Shown here: positions 22,187 through 35,532 of the stretch, one piece after another | Numbering within the stretch: position 1 is the first letter of the stretch | Layout: the number at the start of each line of letters is the position of its first letter | The notes under the pieces: generated by a model | Database searches by the model: none | Seen by the model: only the letters and a program-made list of their open reading frames with translations | Told to the model about the DNA's origin: nothing | Made by a program: the position numbers and the translations under genes | Assembly (NCBI GenBank): GCA_002291465.1 | Contig: CP021238.1 | Location: 3,596,001-3,660,000 of the forward strand | Source: Mycobacterium lepraemurium | GTDB taxonomy: Bacteria; Actinomycetota; Actinomycetes; Mycobacteriales; Mycobacteriaceae | Direction: 5' to 3' | Length of the DNA stretch: 64,000 nt

Positions 22187-23857
22187 GATGATCGGCGTGG
22201 CCTTCTCCCGGGGGCTGGTCTCGATGCGGGGAACATGGCGGCCAGCCCGGCGCCCAGCCGGCTGGGCCGAAAACGATTGTAGCTGTAGAGGTCGCCGTAG
22301 AACAGCTGCTCGCGGGTCACGCACATGGCGTGCGCGTTGTTGTTGAACAGCACGAACGTCATCGGCAGCCGGTATTGCACGGCGGTGTGCACCTCCATAC
22401 CGTGCATGAAGAACGCGCCGTCCCCGGCGATCACCACGGTGCGCGCCCGCCGGGGCGTCCACTGTTGTTGCACCCCAATGCCATTCCGATCCCCGCCCCG
22501 AAGCTGTAGCCCATGCCACCCATGCCGAGCGCGACGACGAACCGGCCGTCGCGGCGCACCGGCAGGTAGTGGATCGCGGCCGCGCCGGTGTTGCCGGCGT
22601 CAACCACGATGTCGGCGCCGCGCGGCAGCACGCCATCCAGCACCGCCATCGCGTCGCGGTAGCGCACCCCCGGCCCCGTGCACGGCGGCGGCGTCAGCTC
22701 GGTCGGCCGGCCCCCACCTTGCCCGGCCGGCCGAGCTGACGCCGGTGGCCGCGCAGCGCGCGGATCAGCAGCCGCAGCAAGCCGCGCAGGTCGCCGGTGT
22801 GCACGTGGGTGCAGGCGAGATAGGGCGGCGCCGACCCGATCGAGACGGTGCGCACCGCGGCCAGCGCGTCGTCCAGGCCGCTGCGCGCGGTGACCGCCAG
22901 CCGGGTCCCGACGATGAGGCACACCGCGCTGCCGGCCACCGCCTCGGCCACGTTGCGGTGGCCCATCACCCCGGTCACTCCCAGCGTCCGCCCGTCCGGC
23001 CCGGGTGCGCCGGCGACGTCCTTGGCGTCCGGCACGGTGGCCACCCGCGCCCCCAGCAGGGCGTGCAGCTCCTCGAGTTCGGCCCGCGCGTCGTCGCGGG
23101 CCACCTGTTCACCGGCGATGATGGTGATGCCGCCGGTCACGCGGCACAATTGCGCCGCGATGGGGTGCGGGTCGCCGGGCGGGGGACGCGATTGCGCCGC
23201 AATCTGGGGCAGTCCGCCGGGTACGTCGTGGCCGTTGCGCTCGCCCACGCCGACCCGGGCCTGCTGAATGTCCTTGGGCAACAACAGCACCGCCGGCCCC
23301 CCGGCCCGTGCTGCCGAAACGGCCTGCGGCAGAGGCGAAACGATGTCATCGGGGGTTTGCAACCTCCGGCAGAACACCGATACCGCCAAGAACAGCGCGC
23401 CGGCGTCCAGCGACCCGTTGTCGCCGCTGGTGTCCTGGAAGCTGCCCCGGCCGTCCAGCGCGGCGGCGGGCTGGCCGACCAGCGCCAGCACCGGCACCCG
23501 GCTGGCGAGCGACTCGCCGAGTCCGGCCACGAGATTCAGCGATCCGCCGCCCGAGGTCGCGGCCACCACCCCGAGTCCCGCTCCGCTTCGGCTGTATCCG
23601 TCGGCCATCGCGGCGGCGGAGAACTCGTGCTTGGCCAGCACCGCGGTGAACTCCGGCCGGAAATGCGCCGCGTCGTAGAGGTCCTCGATGTTGGCGCCGT
23701 CCACCGCGAAGAGGTGGTCGGTTCCGATCGCCGCGAGGTGGCCGACGATGTGGTCGACCACCCGGTGCCTTCCGAGCATGTGGGAAGACACGAGGCGGGC
23801 CGCCGATGGGTTCACGATCGTCGCGCGGCCGGGGCCGGTGAACCGTTCGCCGGCCAT
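22177..23857 (-). pseudogene. Thiamine-diphosphate-dependent acetolactate-synthase-like enzyme, frameshifted
   Basis: The ATG at 23857 starts [20 protein letters not shown]. The N-terminal pyrimidine-binding domain has the catalytic Glu in LAKHEFSAAAMADGY and a GGGSLNLVAGLGES loop. Two frameshifts follow, near 22710 and 22450. The C-terminal diphosphate-binding motif GDGAFFMHGMEVHTAVQYRL...NNNAHAM is present in the last frame, with GMGGMGYSFGAGIGMALG just before. The last frame runs out at a TGA overlapping the SRPBCC start, sooner than in most family members. Such enzymes cleave 2-keto acids and ligate the product. It heads a minus-strand operon and is divergent from the ABC genes. Confidence 0.78.
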
Positions 23858-23872
23858 CACCGTGGTGCCTAG

Positions 23873-27788
<3,916 letters not shown>

Positions 27789-27792
<4 letters not shown>

Positions 27793-28382
27793 CGGGAGCC
27801 CAGATCCATTCGGAACGACGGATATTCGTCGCGCATCAACGACACGTAGACGGCCACCCGGTACCGCCACCGCACGATGCCCATCAGCAGATCGAACATG
27901 CCGGGCGGGACGGTGCCGGTGCACAGCAACGTCAGCGCGGCGATCAGGCACAGCACCTGCAGCAGCGGCTCCATCGACCAGCAGACCAGCACGTGTGGGA
28001 TCGCCCGCAGCGACTTGACCGGCACCGCAAGCTTTTTCAGCCGTCGCGGATAGTCGACGGCGAGGTCGCCGGGATAGTCGGGCGAGGCCGCGAGCGTGAA
28101 CGGCGGGTATCGGTCCGTGCTGTTCATCGGGAATCGGTAGTTCATCAGCCGCCAGGACCAGCGCAGCACTCCGACGTTGAAGTCGAAGAGCCGCCGCGGA
28201 TACCAACCGGTGCAGATGATCGCGATCCCGGCGACGACGGTGCACAGAGGGTACACCAGGTAGAGTCCGATCAGGATCGGGTAGTGCGGCACCGCCAACA
28301 CGCACCACTTCACCAGCCACAGCCAGCGCGACGGGGCGTCGAAATCGCCTCGCACCCTTACGGATTCGCCCGGGACGTTCAC
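27789..28382 (-). CDS. DUF4389 domain membrane protein
   Basis: A 197-residue protein of unknown function from a GTG at 28382. Two repeats of a hydrophobic pair are visible: WLWLVKWCVLAVPHYPILIG with YLVYPLCTVVAGIAIICTGW, and AIPHVLVCWSMEPLLQVLC with LIAALTLLCTGTVPPG, each followed by a YP/W-R segment (YPRRLFDFNVGVLRWSWRL; MFDLLMGIVRWRYRV). This fits DUF4389. Its start overlaps the monooxygenase stop as GTGA and its stop the methyltransferase start as ATGA, so the three were one operon. It is intact between two dead partners. Confidence 0.75.
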
Positions 28383-29596
28383 CGGCGTGACGGAATCTTC
28401 GGCGCTTCCCCCAAGCTGCGGTTGATGTGGTCGGACATGCGGCGGTGGCTCGTCCAGCGCAGGAACATCGTCAGCGCAGCGGCCTGCAGCCGGTCGGAGA
28501 CCAGCACGGCCGGGCGCAGCACGGCCTCGCCGTGCGACACCGGCAACGAGGCCACCCAGGACACCACCCGGACCCGGCGGCGCCGGGTATTCTCGTACCA
28601 GCGCAGCGCGTTCGCGACGTCGGCCTGGCCGCCGGATGTCCCCCGCCCGAAATCGGCCAGCGCCTGGCACAGCACCATCGTGTCGAGCAGCGCCTGGTTA
28701 GTCCCCCGCGCCAGGGTGGGCGGCATGGTGTGCGCGGCGTCGCCAAGCAGGGTGACCCGGTCCCGCCCGGCGCGCGGGATCGGATGCCGAAAATGCGGGA
28801 ACGGCGACGCGGCCAGATCCTCGTCGGTCAGGATCGCCAGCACCCGATCGACCGGCTCGGACCATCCGGCGAAGTACGAGCGGATCGTCTCGATCGGGTG
28901 TTGCGGCCGGACGAACCCCGTCGACCACGGCAGGTCGAACCACCACTGTACCTCGGCGCCGCCGGCCGGCCACAGGCCGAGGTTCCCGCGCCCGCCGATC
29001 ATCATCAGGGCCGCGTCGAACTCGGCGATCTCCGGAAGGCTGACCAGGCCCTGCCAGCTGCACCAGCCGGTCACCTTGGCGTGCCGCGCGCCGACCTACT
29101 CGCGCACCATCGAGTGCAGGCCGTCGGCGCCGATCAGCACGTCGCCCTGGGCCACGGTGCCGCCGGTGAATTCGACGCTGACCCCGTCGCGGGAGGTGGC
29201 CAGTGCGACCGCGCGGCGGTCACAGTGGATGCGCCCGGTCGGGAATCCGTCCAGCAGCCGCTCCAGCAGCACCCGGCGCGGCACCATCCACACGGGCGCG
29301 CCCAGCCGCCGCGCCATCGCGGTCACGTCCAGCGTGGCCAGCGGCCGGCCCGTCGACGTCACCGCCCGCACGCTGGACAGCCGCCGGCCGGCGCCGTCCA
29401 TCTCGACGCCCAGCTGGCGCAGCACCGTCTCGCCGTTGGACCACACCGTCACCGCGCCGCCGGCCGCCGCCAGCCGCGGGCGGCGCTCGAAGACGGTGAC
29501 GTCGTGGCCGTCGCGCAGCAGTCCGCGGGCCACCGAGATGCCGGCCACGCCGGCGCCCACCACCAGTACCCGCAGCGGACGCGCGTCGCCGACCAC
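28379..29596 (-). pseudogene. FAD-dependent monooxygenase (PHBH type), nonsense mutation
   Basis: The GTG at 29596 starts a Rossmann FAD motif, VLVVGAGVAGISVARGLLR, followed by VTVFERRP. The second FAD motif is VTLLGDAAHTMPPTLARG, and the group motif GADGLHS precedes it. An in-frame TAG at 29096-29098, after HSMVRE, interrupts it. The frame continues VGARHAKVTGWCSWQG to the end, so one base change is the only lesion. Intact length would be 405 residues. Such enzymes hydroxylate aromatic or polyketide substrates. It heads the operon with DUF4389 and the methyltransferase. Confidence 0.85.
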
Positions 29597-29611
29597 GCTG
29601 GCTCCGATCGT

Positions 29612-30331
29612 TTATAGGGAACGCTGCAGCAGCACCTGGCCGCTGTCGGCGGCCACCACTTGCACGGCGGCGATCTGGTCCACCGGCGTCGAGATCGACC
29701 CCGCCGGTGACGCGGTGTGGCCGGGCACGGCCACCCAGGTCGCCAGCCGGGTGCGGCTGCCGTCGCGGCCCACCACCACCAACGCCAAGGTGTCGTGGTG
29801 GGCGTTGAGCGGGGCCAGGCACACGCACCTCAGGTTGATCGAGGTGCCCCAGTGCTGGCCGCTGACCTGCACGGTCGAGGTCAGCAGGGTGGTGGCGACC
29901 TGGGCCATCGGCTCGGCCGACGCGGTCACCTACCGCGCCGGAGTCGACGACCACCCCTCGAGGCCGACGAACACGCCGATGGCCAGCACCGCCGCCGCGG
30001 CCGCCGATGCCATCCAGGTCGCCACCCGGCCGCACCGGCGCCGCCGGCGCACCGCGGTCAGCAGGGACGGCAACAGGTCGGCGGACAGCTGCGGGGCGGG
30101 GCCGGCCTCGTCGATGGCGGCCACTTCGTCGTGGTCGAGCTGGGACAGCAGCGCGGGCACCCCACTGATGTCGGCGACCGCCTCGCGGCAGCCGCGACAG
30201 TGCGCCATGTGTTGCTCGAATTCGCGGCGCTGCGCGGCGGACAACGAACCCAGCACGTATGCGGCATCCCACATCGCGTAGCGGTCTTCGGGAGGGCCGA
30301 CGTCGTACACCGGCGTCCTCATTTCATCCAT
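29612..30331 (-). pseudogene. rslA: Anti-sigma-L factor RslA, truncated by a nonsense codon
   Basis: RslA is the zinc-containing membrane anti-sigma factor that holds SigL inactive. The cytoplasmic domain has the ZAS zinc motif His41-x3-Cys45-x2-Cys48 (HMAHCRGCRE). One membrane helix lies at about 105-124 (WMASAAAAAVLAIGVFVG). An in-frame TAG at 29930-29932 replaces codon 134, just after the helix; the frame then reads VTASAEPMAQVATTLL to QVVAADSGQVLLQRSL, the normal C-terminus. Full length would be 239 residues. The truncated product keeps the SigL-binding domain and anchor but loses the whole extracytoplasmic sensor part. It is 33 bases downstream of sigL. Confidence 0.9.
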
Positions 30332-30364
30332 GTCTGCTCACCCCTCAAACATTCGGAAAGTCCC

Positions 30365-30910
30365 TCACCGGGTGACCCCGAGTTCCTGCAGAGTGAGTCG
30401 CAACGCCCGCACCGCATAGTGTAGTCGCGACTTCACCGTTCCCTCGGCGATACCGAGGTCTGTAGCTATCTGTGCGGTGGTCCAACCGCGGTAGTAGGAC
30501 CGTTCGATCACGGCGCGGTGCTCGGCCGACAGCTGGGCCATCGCGTCGGCGATCAGCAACCGGTCCAGCGCCGCGTTGACCTCGTCCGGCGTGGACTGTT
30601 CGGGCGCTCCTGCGGCGTCGGTCGAGCCGACCACGTTGCGGAACCGCGCGCTGCGCCGGTCGTCGATGATCATGTTGCGAGCCACCGTGAACAACCACGC
30701 CCGGGCCGAGCGCTCGGTGTCGCCGATGACCTCGGGATGCTGCCAGGCCCGCAGCAACGTCTCCTGCACCACATCCTCGGATTGGCTCGCGTCGCCGGTC
30801 AACCGCAGCGCGTAGCGCCACAGCACCGCGGCGTGTTCGTCGTAGAGAGCCTTCATAAGAGCGGCCTCGGCGGTCCCAGACGCCCTGGAAATGCCGACCA
30901 CACGAGCCAC
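30365..30910 (-). CDS. sigL: ECF RNA polymerase sigma factor SigL
   Basis: SigL is an ECF sigma factor controlling a small envelope-related regulon in mycobacteria. The 181-residue product from GTG 30910 has region 2 (LYDEHAAVLWRYALRLTG, EDVVQETLLRAWQHPEVIGD, ARAWLFTVARNMIIDDRRSA) and region 4 (LSAEHRAVIERSYYRGWTTA, IAEGTVKSRLHYAVRAL). The start was chosen because a strong GGAGGTGATC site lies upstream. An apparent SigL-type promoter precedes it, so it probably drives its own expression. It is followed by rslA, whose product is truncated. Syntenic with Rv0735; undamaged. Confidence 0.93.
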   Translation of the reverse strand: MARVVGISRASGTAEAALMKALYDEHAAVLWRYALRLTGDASQSEDVVQETLLRAWQHPEVIGDTERSARAWLFTVARNMIIDDRRSARFRNVVGSTDAAGAPEQSTPDEVNAALDRLLIADAMAQLSAEHRAVIERSYYRGWTTAQIATDLGIAEGTVKSRLHYAVRALRLTLQELGVTR

Positions 30911-30928
30911 TCGATCACCTCCGCCGGG

Positions 30929-30956
30929 GAAACGAGCCCGACAAAGGTTCGGTTCA
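30929..30956 (-). promoter_or_regulatory. Candidate SigL-dependent autoregulatory promoter
   Basis: Reading the minus strand, TGAACC (30956-30951) is followed after 16 bases by CGTTTC (30934-30929). This fits the SigL promoter consensus as I recall it for M. tuberculosis, TGAACC with CGT after 16-18 bases. The -10 element ends 19 bases before the sigL GTG, so the leader would be very short, with the ribosome-binding site at its 5' end. The whole sigL-mapA spacer is only 68 bases. Confidence 0.6.
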
Positions 30957-30978
30957 ACGGCCCCGACCCGGTGCGCCC

Positions 30979-31779
30979 CTACCCGAGCGTCAGGATGCGC
31001 GGCCCGGCGTCGGTGACGGCAACGGTGTGCTCCCAGTGTGCCGCACGCGAGCCGTCGGTGGTGATGACCGTCCACTGGTCATCGAGCACCACGGTCTTGC
31101 CGGTACCCAGGGTCAGCATCGGTTCGATGGCCAGCACCGAGCCGGGGGCCAGCAGCGGACCGCGGCCCGGCGAGCCCTCGTTGGGCAGGAACGGGTCCAT
31201 GTGCATCTGCCGGCCGATGCCGTGCCCGCCGTAGCCCTCGACGATGCCGAACGCCCGCCCGTGCCGGGTCTCGGCGGCGCGGGTGCCCAGCTCGATGGCG
31301 TGCGAGACGTCGGTCAACCGGTTCCCGGGCACCATCGCCGCGATCCCGGCTTCCAGCGACTCCCGGGTGGCCTGGCACAGCGCCTCGTCGGCCGGGTCCA
31401 GGGCGCCCACCCCGAAGGTGATCGCCGCGTCCCCGTGCCAGCCGTCCAGCACCGCGCCGTAGTCGATCGACACCAGGTCGCCGGGCGCCAAAAACTCTGC
31501 GGCCGAAGGGATTCCGTGCACCACCCGGTCGTTGACGGAGGCGCAGATGGAGGCCGGGTAACCATGGTAGCCCAGGAACGACGGCACCGCGCCGGCATCG
31601 CGGATCACCGACTCGGCGATCTGGTTCAGGCTCAGCGTCGACACCCCGGCGACCGCGGCCGCGCGGACCGCCTGCAGCGCGGCGGCCACCACCGCGCCCG
31701 CGGCGGCCATCGCGTCGAGTTCGCCGGCGCTGCGCTGCGGCACCACCTTGCGGCCGCGCAGCCGCGCCAGCGCGTTCAT
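30979..31779 (-). CDS. mapA: Type I methionine aminopeptidase
   Basis: Removes the N-terminal methionine from nascent proteins using two metal ions. The 266-residue product has the five metal ligands: Asp in [10 protein letters not shown] and GDAAITFG, His in [15 protein letters not shown], Glu in LAIEPMLT and Glu in AHWEHTVAV. The substrate His is in [14 protein letters not shown]. It lies two bases after adk on the same strand (Rv0733-Rv0734 synteny) and is read before sigL. Intact. Confidence 0.95.
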   Translation of the reverse strand: MNALARLRGRKVVPQRSAGELDAMAAAGAVVAAALQAVRAAAVAGVSTLSLNQIAESVIRDAGAVPSFLGYHGYPASICASVNDRVVHGIPSAAEFLAPGDLVSIDYGAVLDGWHGDAAITFGVGALDPADEALCQATRESLEAGIAAMVPGNRLTDVSHAIELGTRAAETRHGRAFGIVEGYGGHGIGRQMHMDPFLPNEGSPGRGPLLAPGSVLAIEPMLTLGTGKTVVLDDQWTVITTDGSRAAHWEHTVAVTDAGPRILTLG

Positions 31780-31781
31780 CC

Positions 31782-32327
31782 CTACTTGCCCAGCGCGCGC
31801 AGCGCCCGGGCGAACACCTCGTCCAGGGTGCCGACGGCGTCGACCGTCTTGAGCTGGTCGCGGTAGTAGTCCAGCAGCGGCGCCGTCTCGTCGCGGTACA
31901 CCTTCATCCGGTTCAGGATCACCTCGTCGGTGTCGTCGGCCCGGCCGCGCGCCTTGAGCCGCGCCAGCAGCTCGTCCTGAGACACCCGGAACTCCAGCAC
32001 CGCGTCGATGTCGGTGCCGCGGCGTTCCAGCATCTCGTGCAGCGCCTTGGCCTGCTGCAGCGACCGGGGAAAGCCGTCCAGGATGAAACCGTTGGCGGCG
32101 TCCGGCTCGCTGAGCCGGTCGTCGACGAGCTGGTTGGTCAGCTCCGCGGGCACCAGGTCGCCGGCGTCCAGGTAGCGCTTGGCCTCCAGCCCCAGCTTGG
32201 TCCCGTTCTCGATGTTGCTGCGGAACAGCTCACCGGTGGAGATCTGCGGGATCCCGAGCTTCTCGGAGAGCTTCTGGGCCTGCGTCCCCTTGCCCGCTCC
32301 CGGCGGCCCCAGCAAAACGACTCTCAC
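31782..32327 (-). CDS. adk: Adenylate kinase
   Basis: Interconverts AMP plus ATP with two ADP. The P-loop is at the N-terminus ([16 protein letters not shown]), the AMP-binding segment in [15 protein letters not shown], and the arginine motif in [14 protein letters not shown]. The length of 181 residues is the short form with a small LID and no zinc site, as in mycobacteria. The GTG start overlaps the secY stop as GTGA, so adk is coupled to secY. Intact. Confidence 0.97.
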   Translation of the reverse strand: MRVVLLGPPGAGKGTQAQKLSEKLGIPQISTGELFRSNIENGTKLGLEAKRYLDAGDLVPAELTNQLVDDRLSEPDAANGFILDGFPRSLQQAKALHEMLERRGTDIDAVLEFRVSQDELLARLKARGRADDTDEVILNRMKVYRDETAPLLDYYRDQLKTVDAVGTLDEVFARALRALGK

Positions 32328-33649
32328 TTGAGGAACCCTTCATAGTTGCGCTGCATGAGCTGACTCTCGATCTGCTTGACCGTATCCAAGCCCACGCCGA
32401 TCATGATCAAAACCGCGGTACCGCCGAACGGCAGGTTCTGCACCGCCCCACCGTTGCCGATCTGCAGGAACAGGTTGGGCAGCACCGAGATCGCACCCAG
32501 GTAGATGGAGCCGGGCAAGGTGATCCGGCTCAGCACGTAACGCAGGTAATCCGCGGTGGGCTTGCCCGGCCGGATGCCGGGGATGAAGCCGCCGAACTTC
32601 TTCATCTCGTCGGCGCGCTCGTCGGGGTTGAACGTGATGGACACGTAGAAGTACGTGAAGAAGATGATCAGCCCGAAGTAGATGCCGATGTAGACCGGGT
32701 CGCTGGGGTCGGACAGGTAGCTACCGACGAACTTGTCCCACCAGCTGTTGCCGACGCCGCCGCTGCCGCTGCGGATCAGCTGGGTGATCAGGTGCGGGAT
32801 GTAGATCAGCGAGGACGCAAAGATCACCGGGATGACGCCGGCCTGGTTGACCTTGAGCGGCAGATACGTCGAGGTGCCGCCGTACATGCGCCGGCCCACC
32901 ATCCGCTTGGCGTACTGCACCGGGATGCGGCGCTGCCCCTGCTCGACGAACACCACACCGACGATGATGACCAGCGCGGCCACCAGCACGGCGGCGAAGA
33001 TCATGCCGCCGCGGCTGTCCAGGATGGTCTTGCCCTCGGCGGGGATGCGGGCCGCGATGCCGACGAAGATCAGCAGCGACATGCCGTTGCCGATGCCGCG
33101 TTCGGTGATCAGCTCGCCCATCCACATCACCAGCGCCGCGCCGGCTGTCATCACCAGCACGATGACGACGAGGGTGAAGATGGACTGGTCGGCGATGATG
33201 TCCAGCGAGCAGCCCTGCAGCAGCCCGCCGTTGGCGGCCAGCGCCACGATGCTGGTGGCCTGCAGGATGGCCAGCGCGATGGCCAGGTAGCGGGTGTACT
33301 GCGTCATCTTGGCCTGACCGGACTGGCCCTCCTTACGCAGTTCCTCGAAGCGCGGGATGACGACGGTGAGCAGCTGCACGATGATGCTGGCGGTGATGTA
33401 GGGCATCACCCCGACGGCGAACACGGTGAGTTTGAGCAGCGCGCCGCCGGAGAACAGGTTGATCAGCGAGTAGATCTGCCCGGCCGCGCCGCCGCTGGCT
33501 TCCTTGATGCACTGCTGGACGTTGGGGTAGTTGACGCCCGGGGACGGCAACGCGGCCCCGACCCGGTACAGCACGACGATGCCCAGCGTGAAGAGGATCT
33601 TCCGTCTCAAGTCGACTGTCCGCAGCGATGAGATGAAAGCCGAAAGCAA
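32324..33649 (-). CDS. secY: Preprotein translocase subunit SecY
   Basis: SecY is the channel of the general secretory pathway. The 441-residue frame starts at a TTG (33649) because [20 protein letters not shown] is the mycobacterial start and a strong AGGAGGAAGAG site precedes it; the frame is open about 12 codons more. Ten membrane helices are visible, with [16 protein letters not shown], the plug region, [18 protein letters not shown] and the cytoplasmic loop around [18 protein letters not shown]. It is the last gene of the spc-type group before adk and mapA, though separated from rplO here by the methyltransferase region. Intact. Confidence 0.97.
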   Translation of the reverse strand: MLSAFISSLRTVDLRRKILFTLGIVVLYRVGAALPSPGVNYPNVQQCIKEASGGAAGQIYSLINLFSGGALLKLTVFAVGVMPYITASIIVQLLTVVIPRFEELRKEGQSGQAKMTQYTRYLAIALAILQATSIVALAANGGLLQGCSLDIIADQSIFTLVVIVLVMTAGAALVMWMGELITERGIGNGMSLLIFVGIAARIPAEGKTILDSRGGMIFAAVLVAALVIIVGVVFVEQGQRRIPVQYAKRMVGRRMYGGTSTYLPLKVNQAGVIPVIFASSLIYIPHLITQLIRSGSGGVGNSWWDKFVGSYLSDPSDPVYIGIYFGLIIFFTYFYVSITFNPDERADEMKKFGGFIPGIRPGKPTADYLRYVLSRITLPGSIYLGAISVLPNLFLQIGNGGAVQNLPFGGTAVLIMIGVGLDTVKQIESQLMQRNYEGFLK

Positions 33650-33862
33650 CTCTTCCTCCTGCGCAGCCGGGATTTCCTGCATCACGCGCCCAACACCCGC
33701 AGGCCAGGACGTACGGCCCGACTCAATTACAGCGCGTCAAACCGTGTACGAGACTAACAGCTGGTCCGGCCGGGTCCGGTCAAGGCCTTTCCAGGAAGCC
33801 GTAAGCCGCGGGGCGTACAGTGCGGATGAATCGTTGCATTTGCTAAGTAACTTGGGGGCAGC

Positions 33863-34774
33863 ATGACACGCACCGACCAAGACAGTTGGGACCTGGCCTC
33901 GAGCGTGGGCGCGACGGCGACGATGGTGGCCGCGGCCCGGGCGCTGGCCAGCGCGGGCGAGCGCCCGATCATCAACGACCCGTTCGCCGCGCCGTTGGTG
34001 CGGGCGGTCGGCCTGGATTTCTTCCGCCGCCTGGTCGACGGCGAGGTGGCGCCCGCGGATCCGCAACGCGGCAAACGCGACCTGCAGCTGGAGACGGATT
34101 CGATCGCGGTGCGCACCCGCTTTTTCGACGACTTCTTCACCGACGCCGCCCAGGACGGGATCCGCCAGTCGGTGATCCTGGCCGCCGGGCTGGACGCCCG
34201 CGCCTACCGGCTGGACTGGCCGGCCGGCGCCGTGGTGTACGAGGTCGACCAGCCCAAGGTGGTCGAGTTCAAGACCAACACCATGGCGGCGCTGGGCGCC
34301 CGCCTGGCCGCGCAGCTGCGCACGGTCAGCATCGACCTACGGGAAGACTGGCCGGAAGCGTTGCTCGCCAACGGTTTTGACGTCACACAGCCGACGTCGT
34401 GGAGCGCGGAGGGCCTGCTGATGTACCTGCCGCCGGAGGCACAGGACCGGCTGTTCGACAACATCACCGCCCTGAGCGCGCCCGGCAGCCGGCTGGCCAC
34501 CGAATATCACCCGGACGCCACCGGCACGACGATGGCGCAGCGCGCGCAGGAGTTCAACGACCGGTGGGCCAGGGTGGGCTGCGACATCGACCTGTCCAGG
34601 CTGTTCTTCGACGGCGAGCGCAGCAACGTCGTCGAGTACCTGACCGGGCGCGGATGGCGGGTCAGCGCCCGGCCACGCCGGGACCTGTTCGACGACTACG
34701 GCCTGGCCTACCCCGAGGACGACGAGACGGCGCAGTTCCCCAACATCGTCGCCGTGAGCGCCGAGCTGGGCTGA
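33863..34774 (+). CDS. TIGR00027-family SAM-dependent methyltransferase, copy 1
   Basis: A 303-residue methyltransferase of the leucine carboxyl methyltransferase-like family that is expanded in mycobacteria, syntenic with Rv0731c. It starts [20 protein letters not shown]. The SAM motif is [18 protein letters not shown], followed by VYEVDQPKVVEFK and [17 protein letters not shown]. It is divergent from secY and convergent with the GNAT gene, three bases away. The substrate is unknown. Intact. Confidence 0.88.
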   Translation: MTRTDQDSWDLASSVGATATMVAAARALASAGERPIINDPFAAPLVRAVGLDFFRRLVDGEVAPADPQRGKRDLQLETDSIAVRTRFFDDFFTDAAQDGIRQSVILAAGLDARAYRLDWPAGAVVYEVDQPKVVEFKTNTMAALGARLAAQLRTVSIDLREDWPEALLANGFDVTQPTSWSAEGLLMYLPPEAQDRLFDNITALSAPGSRLATEYHPDATGTTMAQRAQEFNDRWARVGCDIDLSRLFFDGERSNVVEYLTGRGWRVSARPRRDLFDDYGLAYPEDDETAQFPNIVAVSAELG

Positions 34775-34777
34775 CCG

Positions 34778-35443
34778 TCAGGCGGGTTTGGCGGCGGACG
34801 CCCGGACGACCAGCGGAACGGCGGGGAAACACCACGCCATCTCGGTGCGCGACTTGCGCAGCGCGGCGGTGCCGTAACCCCGCTTGCGGAAATCGGGGTG
34901 GATCCAGATCCGCACGTTGACCTCGCCATTGAGCAGCTCGCCGAACACCATGCCGACCTTCTGACCGGAATCGACGGCGACGAACCAGGCGGCCTCCTCG
35001 TCGTCGAGGCGGGCCGTCGCCGCGCGGATCTCGTCGTCGAGGTCGCCGGCGGGCCCGCCGGATCCGTCGCCGGCCGAGCCCATGTCCTGGGTGCGGGCGG
35101 CGAAGATGTCGCGGTCCTGGGTGGCCGAGAACGGGCGCAGCTCCAGGGTCTCGCCCGAGCTGGCCGGGCGCTCGCCCACGGTGAAGCTCAGCTGCTTGTC
35201 CAGGTCTTCGAGTTCGGCCAGGATCTTGCGCCGCGAGTCAATGGTGAGCTGATCGAACGACATGCCCATCACCGCCTCGGCGGCCAGGTGCGAGGTGTCC
35301 AGCAGCCGCACGATCGCCTCCACCGCGGCCGCCTTGTTCTCCAATTCCACCACCACGTCGGCGATTTCATGCCGTCGTTCCAGCGCTTTCAACAGGGCAT
35401 CGGCGATTTCCCGGCGGGCGGCTTTGCGGTCCTGGTCGGTCAT
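34778..35443 (-). CDS. GyrA-coil-like N-terminus fused to GNAT acetyltransferase domain
   Basis: A 221-residue protein syntenic with Rv0730. Residues about 1-90 (RREIADALLKALERRHEIAD, then AAEAVMGMSFDQLTIDSRRK and ILAELEDLDKQLSF) resemble the helical C-gate segment of DNA gyrase subunit A, which carries an alpha-LxxL-ILDMxLxxLT pattern. Residues about 100-221 are a GNAT fold: LELRPFSATQDRDIF, then VGMVFGELLNGEVNVRIWI and PDFRKRGYGTAALRKSR, whose RKRGYG is the acetyl-CoA loop. The role is unknown; a gyrase-related protein partner or oligomerisation domain can be imagined. The frame is intact between two broken genes. Confidence 0.75.
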   Translation of the reverse strand: MTDQDRKAARREIADALLKALERRHEIADVVVELENKAAAVEAIVRLLDTSHLAAEAVMGMSFDQLTIDSRRKILAELEDLDKQLSFTVGERPASSGETLELRPFSATQDRDIFAARTQDMGSAGDGSGGPAGDLDDEIRAATARLDDEEAAWFVAVDSGQKVGMVFGELLNGEVNVRIWIHPDFRKRGYGTAALRKSRTEMAWCFPAVPLVVRASAAKPA

Positions 35444-35532
35444 TGCACCAGCCTAGAACGCCGGTGCGGCTACCGCGCCACAACCGCGGGACACGGGCGG
35501 TTTCCCAACTCCAGGAACCGTTGGTAGCGGTC

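Noticed and set aside
27993..30281. Plus-strand open frame of 762 codons
   Set aside because: It runs antisense through DUF4389, the monooxygenase and rslA, and is Ser/Arg/Pro-rich with no fold or start signal.
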